Notes: generated by a model from the sequence alone, not told the origin. A stretch of DNA of 64,000 bases from Eucommia ulmoides (GCA_016647705.1 CM028327.1:43030017-43094016); one strand, 5' to 3'. Numbered from the stretch's first letter, positions 24,261 to 38,003 are shown. Numbers and translations are program-made.

Positions 24261-26347
24261 ACTGCCTTGTCACGTCTCTCTTTTAGCTAGTCCATCTCTT
24301 ATCGTATGGATTCTTTATTCTCCACTAGGTTGATTGAGCTATCTCGTCTTGACGGCAACCCAATCTCCATTGGAACTACAGCTTCAATTCCATAAGTCAC
24401 GGTGTTTTTCCTGTGGTAGATGTTAGTGTGGTCGGGTAAGCCCACACGACTCCTGGTATTTATTCTACCTACTTGCCTTTGGCATCATCTAATTGTTTCT
24501 TGAGTGTTTCCTTAATAGAATAATTTGTCACCTTGGCTTATCCATTGGCTTGTGGATACGCTGGGCTAGACATCTGGTGCTGAATTTTCAGTTCGTCGTA
24601 CATCCATGCAACTTTACCGTCGGTGAACGGTGTTCTATTATCAGATATAAGTATTGTTGGAATACCAAAACAACAAATCACATTCTTCTAAAATAAGTTT
24701 TTAACTTCATTCTCTCATATTGTCACGAAGGCTTCAGTTTCGACCCATTTGGTGAAGTAGTCAATTACTACTGGTAAGTACTTCTTGTTCCTTTGCGCTG
24801 GGGTGAATAGTCTTAGTACCTCCATCCCCCATTGTGCAAAAGGCCACGGGTTGGTTATTGGTGTCTGCTCTTGAGATGAGACTTTGATATCATTAGAGAA
24901 CCATTGGCACTTGTCGTATTTTTTAACGTACTCTTGCACATTGTTGCCCATTGGTGGCCAATAGTAACCGATTCTAAGTGCCTTGTACGCCAAGGTTCTT
25001 CTTCCTTGATGATTTCCGCAAACCCCTTCATGGATCTCTTGTAGGATATAAGTGGCTTCCTTTGGTCCTAAACAGAATAACAAAGGTTGGGAAAAAGATC
25101 TTCTATACAACTTATCATTGGTCAACACATACCTTAACACTTTGTGCAGGATCATTTTGGTTGTTCATTGTTGTCTAGCAGATTCACTTCCTTTAGATAC
25201 TGAATAAAATGGGTTCTCCAGTCTTTTTCTTAATCCAAATTTCCTATGCATGTGCAAAGTTTGGCTGGTGTTGCTATGGATGGTTGCTTAAGGAATTCTA
25301 TCATTTCAGAGTGTTGATCTGGTTTGAAGGAAGAGGCTAGTATGGATAGTGCATCAACCTTTTTATTTTCAACTCTCAGAACAACTTTGAACTTGCAGCT
25401 TTGGAGTGAGGTGGTTAGCTATTTCACTTTGTCCACATAAAGGCATAACCTTTGTTTATTTACTGTGTACACTCCGTTTATCTAGTTAACCACCAATTGT
25501 GAATATGATCTTATCTCTAGATTCTGAGCTCTTAATCATTTGGTGAGAGTCAGTCTAATGGTTACTGCATCATACTTTGCTTCGTTGTTGGAGGCGTGGA
25601 AACCTAGCTGCACAACTCTTTCAAGATGATCTCCTTCCGGTGTTTCTAGAACAATACTATATCCTTTCATGTTTGAAGCTCCATCTACCCACAGTTTCCA
25701 CGGCGCAGCTAACTGGTCAAGGCATTCTCTATCTTCTATTATTGTTTCTAGGCTTGTACTTGATGAAGAACTCGTTAAGTTCTACTGCCCACTTCATGAG
25801 ACGTCCAGAAGCTTCTGATTTGTGCATTACTGCTCTGAGGTGGGGCAAGAGATTAGCATGTTGATCTTGCATAGTTGAAAATACGGTTTGAGCTTTTGAG
25901 CTGAAGTTACCAGGGGTATGGCGAGTTTTTCCAGTTCAATATAGCGAGTCTCAGTTGGGACTAGCGACTTGCTTATGTAATAAACTAGCTTTTGCCCTCC
26001 TGTGTAATCTCTTACTAGAGATGCACTTACCGTGACTGAGGTCACCACCAAATATAATTAGAGCTCATCCCTTGGGTTTACTTTGGCTAGCGTTTCAACT
26101 GAGCCCAAGTAGTCCTTGATGGATCGCAACGCCTTTTCACAGTTATAATCCCACTGAAAGTTCTTCCTTTTAAACTTTTGAATAAAGGGGTAAATCTATC
26201 AATAAATTTGGAGATGAATCTGTTAAGGGCTACCAACCTTCCTATCAGCACCTGGACTTCTCTTATGGTTGTGGGGGACCTCATGTTTCGAACGACTTCT
26301 ATATGCCCTAAATCCACCATGATTCCTGATTGGTTCACCATGAAGCC
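24261..26347 (-). mobile_element. Tat pol: integrase core, RNase H and end of reverse transcriptase
   Basis: On the minus strand, 25155-24715 reads as gypsy integrase: EIHEGVCGNHQGRRTLAYKA, then YYWPPM, a zinc-binding HHCC-type region, and VVIDYFTKWVETEA at the start of the catalytic core. 26051-25827 has the RNase H connection (YYISKSL, TRYIELEKLA) and 26341-26087 the end of reverse transcriptase (EVQVLIGRLVALNRFISKF). Broken repeatedly; fossil. Confidence 0.85.
26343..26347. repeat. Target-site duplication of the Athila-like element (AAGCC), left
   Basis: AAGCC here and at 36554-36558 flank the TGATAGG...CCACCA ends of the inserted element. Confidence 0.9.
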
Positions 26348-27698
26348 TGATAGGTGTGATTTATCTATTTATTTCCAAATCGGTTTTGCTGGTTTTAGAG
26401 TATTTTTATAGTTTTTTTTATATGTTTTTATATGTTTTTATTTTTTTTGGTATAAATCAGGTGTGTGGGGTGAAAAGGTAAGAAAACGGATCAATAACGA
26501 TGAAATCGGATCAATAACAGTGGAAAAACAAGCACGGAGGCATTATTCAAAACAGCAACCCACCGCCTAGGTGGTGAAATTGTAGAGAGGAACCTAAATC
26601 TGCTGAAAGTTCACCGCCAAGGCGGTGAAACCGCAGAGAGGTTCCTGAATCCATCGCTTCTTCCACCACTGTAGCAAAGATCAAACCGACATATCCACCA
26701 CCTAGGCGGTCACTCTGTACCAGATTTAGATATTTATTTAGATATTTTAGGATATTTTGTTCTATTTAATCCCTCTTTCTCCCTCATTTTTTATATAGCT
26801 CTTTAGATCATTTTTAGAGAGGATTTTGGGGAACTCAAGCAAATCCTAAGGAGAAGAACACAAAGCAAAGAAGGAAAAACGATCTTGGAACGTTCTTAGT
26901 GATAAATCTTCGGACTACGGCTAGTTTTTCTCGTTTCTTTCTTCATCTCTTAACTTAGGATTATTGTTTGAGTATGTTTAGCTCGTTATTCAATGTATAT
27001 ATGGTTATGGCCGTTAGCTAAACATGGATTGTCTTAGGGATTAATAATATTTATAAAAGTGTTATTTGTTTGAGTTTGTGTTTCATTAATGGTTGTTCTT
27101 CGCTATTTTAATTGTGTTTATCATGTTTTCATGATTATATGCTTAAATAGATATATTGAGAATACGGGATTTGACACTCGGAGAGGTAACCCCGGATTCA
27201 GACTAGGTTAAACACAACGCAACAATCCAATAACTCGGGAGGGAGTTGGAAAGTATGCAATCAATGACGTTGGAACGAGACTCACATGACCTAGTGTCGT
27301 CAAGACAATGAGGGGGACTTCTTCGTTGACGCGAAATCACGTATTCACTTATCTTACACTCGAGAAAAGTGGTGAGTGAGTTTACGAACCGAGATTGTTG
27401 AAGAAGTTGAATATCATTATTGAAAACTAAACGAGATCAAACACGCATTTAAGTAAATAAAGTTAATCCTTCGGCAATCTTTTCCCTTAAACAACTCATA
27501 TTATTATTAGTATAATTCACTTAGTATTAATATAAATTATTTTTTATCACTTAGATAAAATTAGATTATGATAATTGTGGTACTCAATAATAATTTCAAC
27601 CAATCCCTATGGACACAACATCCTTACTCTCCTAAACTATACTAAAACTTGACCCGTACACTTGTGGTGAAAGTGGCGACACGTAATTGTGGCCACCG
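26348..27698 (+). repeat. Left LTR of the Athila-like element
   Basis: 1351 bp, TGATAGGTGTG...GGCCACC. Contains three near-palindromic CACCGCCTAGGCGGTG motifs (26561-26577, 26611-26629, 26695-26712). Confidence 0.88.
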
Positions 27699-27837
27699 AG
27701 TTTTTGGCGCTGTTACCGGGGATTATGTTTTTTTTTATTATAGATATTTTGTGTAAATGACCCGATTTTACTTTAGGCATTTCTTTTATTTATAATTTTT
27801 TCTTTGTACTTTTTGTTTTTGTTTTCCTGCAGGGTGT

Positions 27838-28170
27838 TTGAAGATGTTAGATCGACATGTACTTTTGCGTCTCTTTCAATGGGATTCCAAGTTGTTTTAT
27901 AGTGCTTGGGATCGCTACAAGGAGTTGTTGTTCTGGTTTCCAAACCATCGTTTCCCGCGGGAGTGTCAACTACTGAACTTCTTCGATGGGTTACAAACTG
28001 CAACCAGAATGTGGGTTGAAAGAGAAAACGGTACCACCTCTTTCGATTAACTAACTGTGGACGAAGCCTATCAGGTACTGGAAGACATGGCTGAGTATGA
28101 TTTTTACTATTAGAATTATTCAACAAGTTACCAAAGCTTGGGGGATAGTTCCACTGCTTTGGAGCCATAG
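27838..28170 (+). mobile_element. Gag-like remnant of the Athila-like element
   Basis: The translation DSKLFYSAWDRYKELL, LLNFFDGLQTATRMWVE and the following DEAYQVLEDMAEY match the retrotransposon gag domain seen in Athila/Tat elements (AWERYKDLL, FYNGL, DEAYELLEEMA). Broken; fossil. Confidence 0.8.
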
Positions 28171-28305
28171 ATTGACACCCCGGACCAATATGTTGAGTCT
28201 TTTTCCGCCCTGGAGAAAATGTTCACTGATTTTATTGGGGAAACTCAAGCATTTTGGAAGGAGATGAATGACTAACTAAATGAGCACGAGGATCATCTCA
28301 AAAAT

Positions 28306-30811
28306 TGTCACGCTCCACCCCGGGCACCCGTTACCCGAGGCCGGGCATGACGTTAACCTGACGTTACCTGACCCGTCAATGCATATGCATCCATATAAGT
28401 ATCCCTACATACTCGTGCTACTGCAACTTTTTTTTTCTCCAGAAATGTATATAGATGAATATCCGTTTCAAAATTTTGGACATATACCAGTCCCAAATAT
28501 TCATAACCAATATTACAAAAAATACCTGAACCTTCCACGGTTCATATCCGACTAGCTCACCTCCACACGACACTACCTCCGGACTCTACCTAGTGCCAAT
28601 AGTGGACTACTCCTAGCCACGGTACCTGCACCCCAAAACTTTTATCAGTGTACTGTCTTCGTAATAAAAATAACATTTCATGGATCAAGTATAAATAATA
28701 AACACCATATTTCGAAATATAAAATAATATAATCACATACTCGGTTCCACTACCACCAATGAAATGAAATAATATAACAATAATACCATATATCGCACAC
28801 CAAATTTGGAACCAATTCCCCTTTATCCACAATGTAAAGAAATAATGTATTTAAAACACCCAATACAAATATAATATAATCACCTATCGTACGGAAATCC
28901 AGTTTCTCTGTCACCAATAAAATAAACCAATATATATATTTAAAATGCCTAATCCAAACATTTTAAATCAACCAACCCGATTGTTTTAGATCAACCAATC
29001 CAAATATTCTACGTCAACCAGTTCAAATAGTTTAAATCAACCTGTCCAAGTATTTTTAAACCCACCAATTCAAACATCTCGTCACATGATAAAATATCCC
29101 ACAACACTCTCCTACTAGCCATAGGATCGTTTTTACCTCACGATCGGGAGTTGTAACGGTACCGTACCACCCGCAGGATCTGCCTTCCTGACGGGTCAAA
29201 CCACCCTACAGGACTTTGCCTAGCAGGTAATCCATATCTCGCAGAACATAGCCTCGAGAAGAAAAATCCACATCTCGTAGGTCACACAGCCTAACGAGAA
29301 GAAAATCCACATCTCGTAGGTCATACCGCCTAATGAGAAGAAAATTCACATCTCGTAGATCATACAGCCCAACGAGAAGAAAAATTATAGCATAGTCGGA
29401 CAAAAATCACCTTTCCCTTTAAAATCTACTCGATCCACAAATCATTTGCCACCCTTTTAGAAAATCAATTAGATCCAACAAATCATTTTTCACCTTTTAA
29501 CACCAACGTGATCCACAAAACATTTTCCACCTTATAAAACAAACTTGATCCACAAATCACAAAATCGTCCATCTCAAATAAACATATTTTTCACAATTTA
29601 TGAGAAAATAAGATTTATGAATTTACATAAAAGACAGTACACTCACCTCGTTATCCGCACGACAAAAATTCTACTAATCACAATCTATCGAGACGCCGGT
29701 GCTCTGCGAACCTAATAGCGATAGACCTAAATTAATATTTTGTTTAAAATAACCTAACATGCAATGCAGACCCTAAATTTCATATTTTCCATTTCCCACA
29801 TTTTCATTATGAAGAATTTATTATTTAGTTTATTTCGCTCCATTAATAATTACTGTACACAATTATTAATATTAACGGTTACAAAATTATTATCTCGGTT
29901 GCAAAATTTTAATGCGAGTAATTTAATTTAACAAAAATAAAATTTGACGAAATCGTTATCCATTCCAAAACATTTTGTCGGTTTTCCTTTTTCCCTAATA
30001 GTTCTGTTTTCTGCTCCTGCACTCACCGCCGCGGCCGTCGCCTCACCGCTGCGGCGACCCGCTTCTTTTTTTCTTTAATCTGCTCATAGAATCTTCACCA
30101 CCTCAGTGATACGTCCACCACCGCGGTAAACGCTATAGTGGCTCTGTTTCTACTTCAATTCACCGTCTCACCGCCTAGGCGATGCGCCACCGCCGCGACG
30201 AACGCCTGTCGTCTTCTTCTTGTTTATGCTTCGTGCTCAACTGACCGCTTCTCTCTCTCTCTCTTCTCACCAGCTCCGGCAGCTCACTCGCCGTCCCTCC
30301 CCAACATTCAAAACACCCACACACCTCTTCGATGCTCCCCCACTCATCAACCCATACACATACACACAACCAATATCAAAGAAAACATACACACCCACAT
30401 ACACGCCGTACGAACGGCGACTGGTTACACACACACACACCACGGGCCCTGTTTGGTTTTCAGTAAATCAACACACACTCACAGCACACACAGAATACAC
30501 ACACACGTCCGATCACATGCACACAATGAAACACGCACACACATTGTTGATCACCGGTTGATCGACGACGACGATACCCACACACACCGCCGGTGAACAG
30601 GATACACTTACCCACACACACCGGTGACGAACAGAACATAGCACACACATCCACACACAACGATCATACATACACGATGAACACACACTGAACGATGATG
30701 CCTCACCCACACCCACCGGAGGAACACATCGACGACCACCCTCCGATTTTCTCTCTCTTTCTAGTTTTCTGATTGCTTCTTCTTTCTAAGTGCTAGAACC
30801 TTGAATTTTGC

Positions 30812-30843
<32 letters not shown>

Positions 30844-31236
30844 GCGCATGGATCTAGTGGATCAAAACACTTCCTCTTCAAGCCATGTCGATCACTCCAT
30901 CTCTCTCTGTTTTCGGTTGATCTCACGGCACACACACACACACACACACATATAAAATAATCTTTTGTCCAATACTCTATCCTCCCCCTAAATTTCTTTA
31001 AATCTTCTTTTAATCCCATTTCAACATTTAAGATTTTCTTAAATTGTAATTTCACCCCTAAAATTTTTATTTAAGAAATTAAATAACAATTTAAATCCTA
31101 AAGTTTGAAATGAATGTTTCTAAATTTGTAAATTAACCCCTAAACTTTTAATTTGGGTATTAAATGACACATTTCCACCCCGTATTTTTTTTAAATGCAA
31201 CTAAAATTATGTATGTACTAAAATTAGGGTCTTACA
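28306..31236 (+). mobile_element. Solo LTR 2 inside the Athila-like element
   Basis: 2931 bp, TGTCACGCTCC...GGTCTTACA. Flanks AAAAT and ATAAT match in four of five bases. It contains the shared CCTAGTGCCAATAGTGGA block (about 28590) and the GGTACC palindrome (about 29158). A tandem repeat of CATCTCGTAGGTCAYAC units lies at 29215-29385, a GC-rich zone at 30010-30240, and CA-rich DNA at 30340-30660. The CA-rich part opens long but meaningless frames. Fossil. Confidence 0.85.
29215..29385. repeat. Tandem repeat in solo LTR 2
   Basis: Three to four units of about 52 bp, each with AGAAGAAAATCCACATCTCG and TAGGTCATACAGCC. At the same map position, the other family members carry different repeats. 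Confidence 0.75.
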
Positions 31237-33299
31237 ATAATATCAAGACGGTCTGCGCCGAAATCGATGCGACTGTAGCATCTTTGCATACGCAAATCGA
31301 TCAACTAATCTGCTTCATTGAGGCCGAGTTAGACGCGGTAGCATTGGGAGATTCACAAGTCACATTCAGTGAAAGCCAACATGAGGAGCCAGAAGCGAGC
31401 AGAAGGAGCTTAGGAGAATTCAACTATGCCTATCCGAATGAGACGGGAACCCAAGCATGAATCGATGATTGTGATTCGTCACTATTGGAGATCCAAAATG
31501 TGATGCCACCATCGAACCCAAACGATCACATCTACGAGGATCCGATGTGGCTCATTTGTCCTTCGCCTACATTAGTAACGTTCTTCCATGCCCACCAAGT
31601 ACATGAGCCAGTGGAGAATCTTGTTGAAAGCTTGGACCAAACAATATCAAATCTCGCCAAGCTTGAGGGCATACTGAACCAAGACCCATACGTAGTGTTG
31701 TACAACACTTACTATAGGCGAAAGTCGTTCTTTGATGAGCCGTTCTCCGTGTCGGGCCAAGGACAGTAAACCATGCGCTTCTTGGGAGTCAACCCAAGTT
31801 CTAAAATAAGTTAAATTCGTCACAGCCGATTTGATCCGGAGGCAAGATTCTCTTGCCTCTTAGGTACATGTTCTAAACCCCATTCGTCAGCATATTTTAA
31901 TTTATATGTTGAGAATGATGATTGGGTAGCTGAGGACACTGTTCATTTTATGTTTAGCAGTAATTTATAGGATATTAGTATGTGTTATTGTTTTACCGTA
32001 TTGCATTCTTGTTTAGTGTATAATGTTTTTGTGTTGTTATTGTTGCATGCTGAGTTTTGCGTTCATCTGGGCCGTTACCCGATAATGATATTATCCTCTG
32101 GTTGTTTTCGAGATCAAGGGTAATACCCATGCATGTGTGTTCTGTGTGATTGACAATGTGTTTTAGTGAAAATTATTGTAGATCCTAATTTGCACGAGCG
32201 CATAGACTCAATGTATTTCTATTCAATTGATTTAAGGCTGATTATCAATTAGGCAAACTCATGACAAATTAAGGATTCTAGAACCTGATTGAGAGAAAAT
32301 TTATCCTAGGTGAAATAGTTCAGGAGACGTGATTTAGGCATTTTTTTTGTCGCTTGAGCCTTTTAAGCCTATCATATTATATGTTTATCCCTCGTTACCC
32401 TGTCGAAGACTAAATGCCAATTCAATTCTGAACACATGAACGAATACCCTGGCTAGTTGATCTTTTTCCAAACCTATATCGTTGAACTAAAGACACAATG
32501 TGAGTAAATCAAGTTAGCATTCATTATGCTACTTGATGTGAACGATTGAGTTTTGGGCGAGCTATTAATTGGTTCGGTATTCGAGTAGTCACTTGAGTTT
32601 TTCGTTCAAATTGTACAAATCAAATACGTTTGGGGGTGTGTTGGTTATTTTGAAGAAAAAAAAACACTATGTAAATATAGTTTATTTCCGTTTCTTTTTG
32701 ACAAGTGAGTATGTCGATCTTAATAGATTGTTCGAGATTGTTTCCAATTTAACTATGAGGGTTCGAGAGTGAATATGTCAAGCGTTGAGTCTTGGGTAAC
32801 GTTAAGTTAACAACGTTAATCCGTTTTCTATTCCAAAATACCCTTGGCCAATTATTCCAAAACCAAACCAAGTCCTTCTGATCTTTATGAACTTCCAAGC
32901 CTACATTAGTGGAGGGTGGACCCCAATCAAGCATATAGATATCCTAATCCTTTACGGTCTAAGTCGTGAGTTTCGTTGGTGGATAATCAAATCTGATCTT
33001 GGATAACTATATTATTGAGTCTTGCACATACACATTAAAAGGATCTAAAATGGCGTTCACCGTTATTGAATGTCAAAATTTTAGAACACCACATGGTGCG
33101 TTTTACCACTTGAACTCGATATGACTGGAGGTTGTTGAGGGGAAAATGACTTGGTCGATAGAAGAATTCAAAACTCGTATATCGTTATGTTTAGATTGTT
33201 TGTATTTAGGTTGTTCATGTTATTTAATTTAGTTCTGTTTTTTATTTTAGTGTGAGTGTTTTGCTCGAGGACTAACAAAATTCCAAATTTGGGGGTATT
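31237..33299 (+). mobile_element. Interior 3' part of the Athila-like element
   Basis: Plus-strand frames at about 31164-31460 and 31485-31769 are acidic (Glu/Gln/Ser-rich, e.g. SHTQ-free LHTQIDQLICFIEAELDA) and continue the gag region. From about 31770 to 33280 there is no coding signal, only spacer up to the polypurine stretch. This absence of pol is what marks the element as non-autonomous. Confidence 0.6.
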
Positions 33300-34374
33300 T
33301 GATAGGTGTGATTTATCTATTTATTCTCAAATCGGTTTTGTTAGTTTTAGAGTATTTTTATAATTTTTTCTATATGTTTTTATTCTTTTTGGTATAAATT
33401 AGGTGTGTGGGGTGAAAATGTATGAAAACGGATCAATAACGATAAAATCGGATCAAGAACGGTGGAAAAATAAGCACAGATGCATTATTCAGAACAACAG
33501 CCTACCACCTAGGCGGTGAAACTACAGAGAGGTGCCTAAATCTACTAAAAGCTCACCACTTAGGCAGTGAAACTGCAGAGAGGTTCCTGAATCCACCGCT
33601 TCCTCTACCGCTACGGCGAAGATCAAACCGACATACCAACGCCTAGGCGGTGAATTCCATCGCCTAGGCGGTCACTTTGCATCAGATTTAGATATTTATT
33701 TAGATATTTTAGGATATTTTGTTCTATTTAATCCCTCTTCCTCGTTCATTTTCGATATAGCTCCTTAGAGCATTTTTAGAGAGGATTTTAGAGAACTCAA
33801 GCAAATCCTAAGGAGAAGAACACAAAGCAAAGAAGGAGAATCGATCTTGGAACGTTCTTAGTGACAAATCTTCGAACCACGGGTAGTTTCTCTTGTTTCT
33901 TTATTTATCTCTTAACTTAGAATTATTGTTTAAGTATGTTTAGCTCGTTATTAATTGTATATACGGTTATGGCCGTTAGCTAAACATGGATTGTCTTAGG
34001 GATTAATAATATTTATAAAAGTGTTGTTTGTTTGAGTTTGTGTTTCATTAATGATTGTTCTTCGCTATTTTGATTGTATTTATCGTATTGTCATGATTAT
34101 ATGCTTAGATAGATATATTGAGAATACGGGGTTTGACACTCGGGAGAGGTAACCCCGGATTCGAACTAAGTTAAACACAACACAATGATCCAATAACCCT
34201 GGAGGGAGTTGAAAAGTGTGCAATCGATGACGTTGGGGCGAGACTCACGTGACCTAGTGTCGTTAAGACGATGAGGGGGACTTCTTCGTTGACGCAAAGT
34301 CACGTATTCACTTATCTTACACTCGGGAGAGGTGGTGAGTGAGTTTACGAACAGAGATTATCGAAGAGGTTGAA

Positions 34375-35855
34375 TGTAACGACTCGATTTTTCAGGACCG
34401 CTACTACGATTTCTCCTATAGAGAATTTCTACCTAAAACCGACTGGTCAAATTTCTAATTTACAAAATTTAGTAAATTTTTATAATAATGACAATAACTT
34501 CAGTTGTCAATTTTACGGCGGTGTCTAATAGATATAATAATCACCATTTTAAATACGGCCAAATACCCAATCATCTATTTTAATTTAATCCGCGAATTAT
34601 ATATATGGCGACAAGAAATTAGAAATTAGAAATTAGTAATTCGTTTACAATACGGTGGCAAAATTTTAAAGTCTCGAATTTATAATTTAAAACCCAATTT
34701 TCAACATTTTATTAAATCTGTTATCTTAAAACAATTTTTTTTTTATTAAAATCGAATATTCAATATATTACAATTTTAGATATTTTACAACGACTGCAAT
34801 ACTTATCGTTATCGATCCCTCTGGTTATAACGGTAAATAATAATTACAATTTTATTTTTTCAAATAGAATTTCAAATAAAATTCTCTTCGTCCTTTTGTC
34901 CCAACCGACCTTGAAACCAAAACTGTAGGGTTGTGAGCCAACGCTCAGTAGAACTCCAACCCCTCTAATACATACATTTAATTAATATGCCACATAAAAC
35001 ACATTAGCATGCTTTTTCACATAATTTTCACTTAGTCCAAATTATCTCATATAATTTAATAGGTGAAAATTCCACAACCATTTACTAGATAATTTCATAA
35101 TCAAACAATGAGATAATTAAATACATATATTAAGAGAGTTCGGAATTTTAGCTGTTCCGAATCTTTCGCCAGCCGTGAGATAGGTTTTTTATTTTTATTT
35201 GGGTTATTTGTGTAAAAAAAAAAATCCTTTTCTTTTTATCCCTTTTTTTTTCTTCTTCTTCCTTCTTCGCGTTTTTGTTTTGCGCGCTTGAACGACCACC
35301 GCCGCGGCGGTCGTTTCCTGCAGGTCTGTTTCTACTTCGTTCAGCCGAACGTCTATCTCCTTCCACTCCTTGCTCAGCCGAACGCCGGCGACCTCACATC
35401 CACACACCCACAGAGATCTCCGATCAACCCCACCGAACTAAATAGAACATCGCCGACGATCAAACACACCGGAACCACCCATACCTAAGATCGCAGATCT
35501 CTCACGCACACACATCACAACATACACACACACACTGTCACCTCGTCGGATCAACGGAAACACACACACACCCCGTCCACGCACCGGCGATGAACGGCTG
35601 ACCGACATAATCACACACACATGATGACGGCGGTGACGGAGAAAATAGACGAAACACACACACAATCACCGAATGACGGTGACGAACAGCCGACTGACAC
35701 TGCCGGACAACCAGGCAGCACACACACACGACGACCCATACTGCTGGACCGGACGGCGACGCCACATCTCTCTCTCTCTGTCTCTCCTCTGTTTTTCTAT
35801 TTTTTTTCAGTTTGTGTTACTGTTTTGCTTCCTTTGTTTCAAGCGTGTGTGTATA

Positions 35856-35925
<70 letters not shown>

Positions 35926-36249
35926 CCATGTTCTTGCCATGTGTCATCCCGTTGCTCGTTTGTTTCCAAGTGTATGCACATATATGTGTGTGTGTGTGCG
36001 CGCGCGCGCGCAATAGCCGGTTGCCTTCGGGATGAAGGAAGAAAAACATATAATTTAAATTACACTAGTCCTCCCTCTATGTTCTTTAAGTTATTAGTTA
36101 AACCCAAATTCTAAATTTAATATTTTTAAAATTACGAATTAACCCCTAAAATTTTAAATTCAATTAATAAATAATACCATCTACCCCGTTATTTCTAAAT
36201 GTACTAAAATACGACTTAAATTGTGCTTATATAAAATCAGGGTCTTACA
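34375..36249 (+). mobile_element. Solo LTR 3 inside the right Athila-like LTR
   Basis: 1875 bp, TGTAACGACTCG...GGGTCTTACA, with an exact TTGAA duplication (34370-34374, 36250-36254). Its 3' 150 bp (AACCCCTAAAATTTTAAATT, ACCCCGTTATTT) match solo LTR 5 closely, but its 5' half differs, so it is a separate subfamily. Fossil. Confidence 0.88.
35866..36012. repeat. (TA)n and (TG)n(CG)n microsatellites
   Basis: About 28 TA repeats at 35866-35922, then (TG)n running into (CG)n at 35985-36011. These are inside solo LTR 3. Confidence 0.95.
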
Positions 36250-36553
36250 TTGAATACCATTATTGTAAACTAAACGAGATCAAATATGCATTTAAGTAAA
36301 TAAAGTTAATCTCTAGGCAATCTTTTCTCTTAAACAACTCATATTAGTATTAGTATAATTAACTTAGCATTAATATAAATTAATTATAAATTATTTTTTT
36401 ATCGCCTAAATAAAATTAGGTTATGATAATTGCAGTACTCGATAATAATTTCAATCAATCCTTGTGGACACGATATCCTTACTCTCCCAAACTATACTAC
36501 AACTTGATCCGTACACTTGCGGTAAAAGTGATGACGCGTAATTGCGGCCACCA

Positions 36554-38003
36554 AAGCCCAAAAATTAGCTAGATGCCACACCGAAAGCACATTTTTTTGG
36601 GTTTAAATTCATATTGAATTTCCTCAGTATAGCAAAAGCTTTTTCTAAATACCCAGGTGCTCTTCCTTCTTAGAGATTTTGACCAACATGTCTTCTATGT
36701 AGACCTCTATGGTTGCTCCAATTTGTTCTTGGAATATACAATTCACCAGTCGTTGATAGGTTGCTCCTGCATTTCTTAAATCAAATAGCATTACTTTATA
36801 ACAGTAAGTACTTCTTGGAGTGATGAATGTTGTTCCTTCTTCATCCTATTTATCCATCCAGATTTGATTATAGCCTAAGTGTGTATCCATCATGGTCAAC
36901 CGTTGGTGCCCTGCTGCTGCATCTACCATTTGGTCTATTATTGGCATTGGGTAGTAGTCCTTTGGGTATGTCTAGTTAAGGTCAGTAAAGTCCACACATA
37001 TTCTCCACTCTTCATTCTTCTTTTTGACAAGAACTGGGTTGGATAACCATTTTGGTTATATCACCTCCCTTATGTGGCTAATTGCAAGCAACCTCTACAC
37101 CCTATATTCAATCACCTCTTTCTTTTCAGGGATGAATGCCCTTATCTTTTGTCTGACTAGTGGGTAGAATCTAAAAATGTCAAGCTGGTGGAGTGCTACA
37201 TCAAGGCTGATGCCCTTCATGTCTTTTGAGTCCAGGCAAAGACGTCTAGATTTTCTTTTAGCAACCTTCTAATCTCCCCTGCCTCAATCTAGCTTAGGGA
37301 TTTTCCTATCGTTAGCTTCTGAGCTCTGTTTTTTAAGGTGATCTCCCATACTCACTCAGCAAGTTGGAGAACACTGGGGTATTCTATGAAATCGTTAATT
37401 TCTTGAGTTGAGCTATTCGACAGAGCTTTTTCCTGCTCTGGCTTTAATTGTTATAAGGTCTTTTCCTTCCCCTTCATAACTATTGCGAAATACTGCCTAG
37501 ATACCACCTGGTCTCTATGTATCACCGCCACTGAGCTATCTCTTGCATACTTGATGCATTAGTGATACGCCGATACCACTACCTTTATTGCATGCAGTCA
37601 TGGTCATCCCAATATTGCATTATATGGAGATGAAGAGTCTATTACTGTGAACTCTGTGGACTGTGTACCCATTCTCTTCCTTGTTAGTCGTGACTGACAA
37701 AGTGATCTTTCTTCTGGGAGAGTTGTGGTCTCTGTTGAACCTACCATAACTATCTGAGTCGAGCTAACATTTGAGCTGGATATTCCCATATGCTTTAAAG
37801 TGTCCACAAAAATGATGTTAGTAGAACTGCCTATATCAACCAAGATTCGTCTTACCTAAAAACTGGAGATCCAAAGGTTGATGACCAGGGCATCTTCATG
37901 GGGGTGTACTACTCCTTTGAAATCCTCATCAGAGAAGGTAATGACTGGTCCTGGCTTTGTAGTAACTGACATTGCTTCTTCGTAGCAGCACTCCAATGTT
38001 GCC
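36554..38003 (-). mobile_element. Tat pol: reverse transcriptase and protease
   Basis: Minus-strand translation of about 37050-36580 gives reverse-transcriptase motifs (YPLPRIDQMVDA, GYNQIWM, TYQRLVNCIF). About 37843-37604 gives an aspartic protease stretch with VDIGSS near its start and PYNAILG at its end. The fragment is bounded by the Athila-like insertion and a solo LTR. Broken; fossil. Confidence 0.85.

Larger units (their letters stand above)
26348..36553 (+). mobile_element. Athila-like gypsy LTR element without pol (non-autonomous, fossil)
   Basis: Inserted in the pol region of the Tat element, with AAGCC duplications. LTRs: 26348-27698 and 33300-36553 (the second enlarged by a solo LTR at 34375-36249). 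After the left LTR comes a primer-site region AGTTTTTGGCGCTGTTACCG; before the right LTR is a polypurine stretch (TTTGGGGGTATT). The interior has only gag-like sequence (27838-28170 and 31237-31770) and no protease, reverse transcriptase or integrase. The LTRs differ at roughly one base in ten by eye. A solo LTR (28306-31236) splits the interior. Confidence 0.85.
33300..36553 (+). repeat. Right LTR of the Athila-like element, split by a solo LTR
   Basis: TGATAGGTGTG at 33300 to CCACCA at 36553. Collinear with the left LTR apart from 34375-36249 plus one TTGAA. Carries four CCTAGGCGG palindromes (about 33507, 33553, 33637, 33658). Confidence 0.88.

Noticed and set aside
30138-30660. 152- and 113-codon frames rich in His/Thr (THTH) in solo LTR 2
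   Set aside because: Produced by (CA)n-rich DNA inside an LTR; composition is that of a simple repeat.
35807-36114. Frames with long poly-(IY) runs
   Set aside because: Translations of the (TA)n microsatellite.
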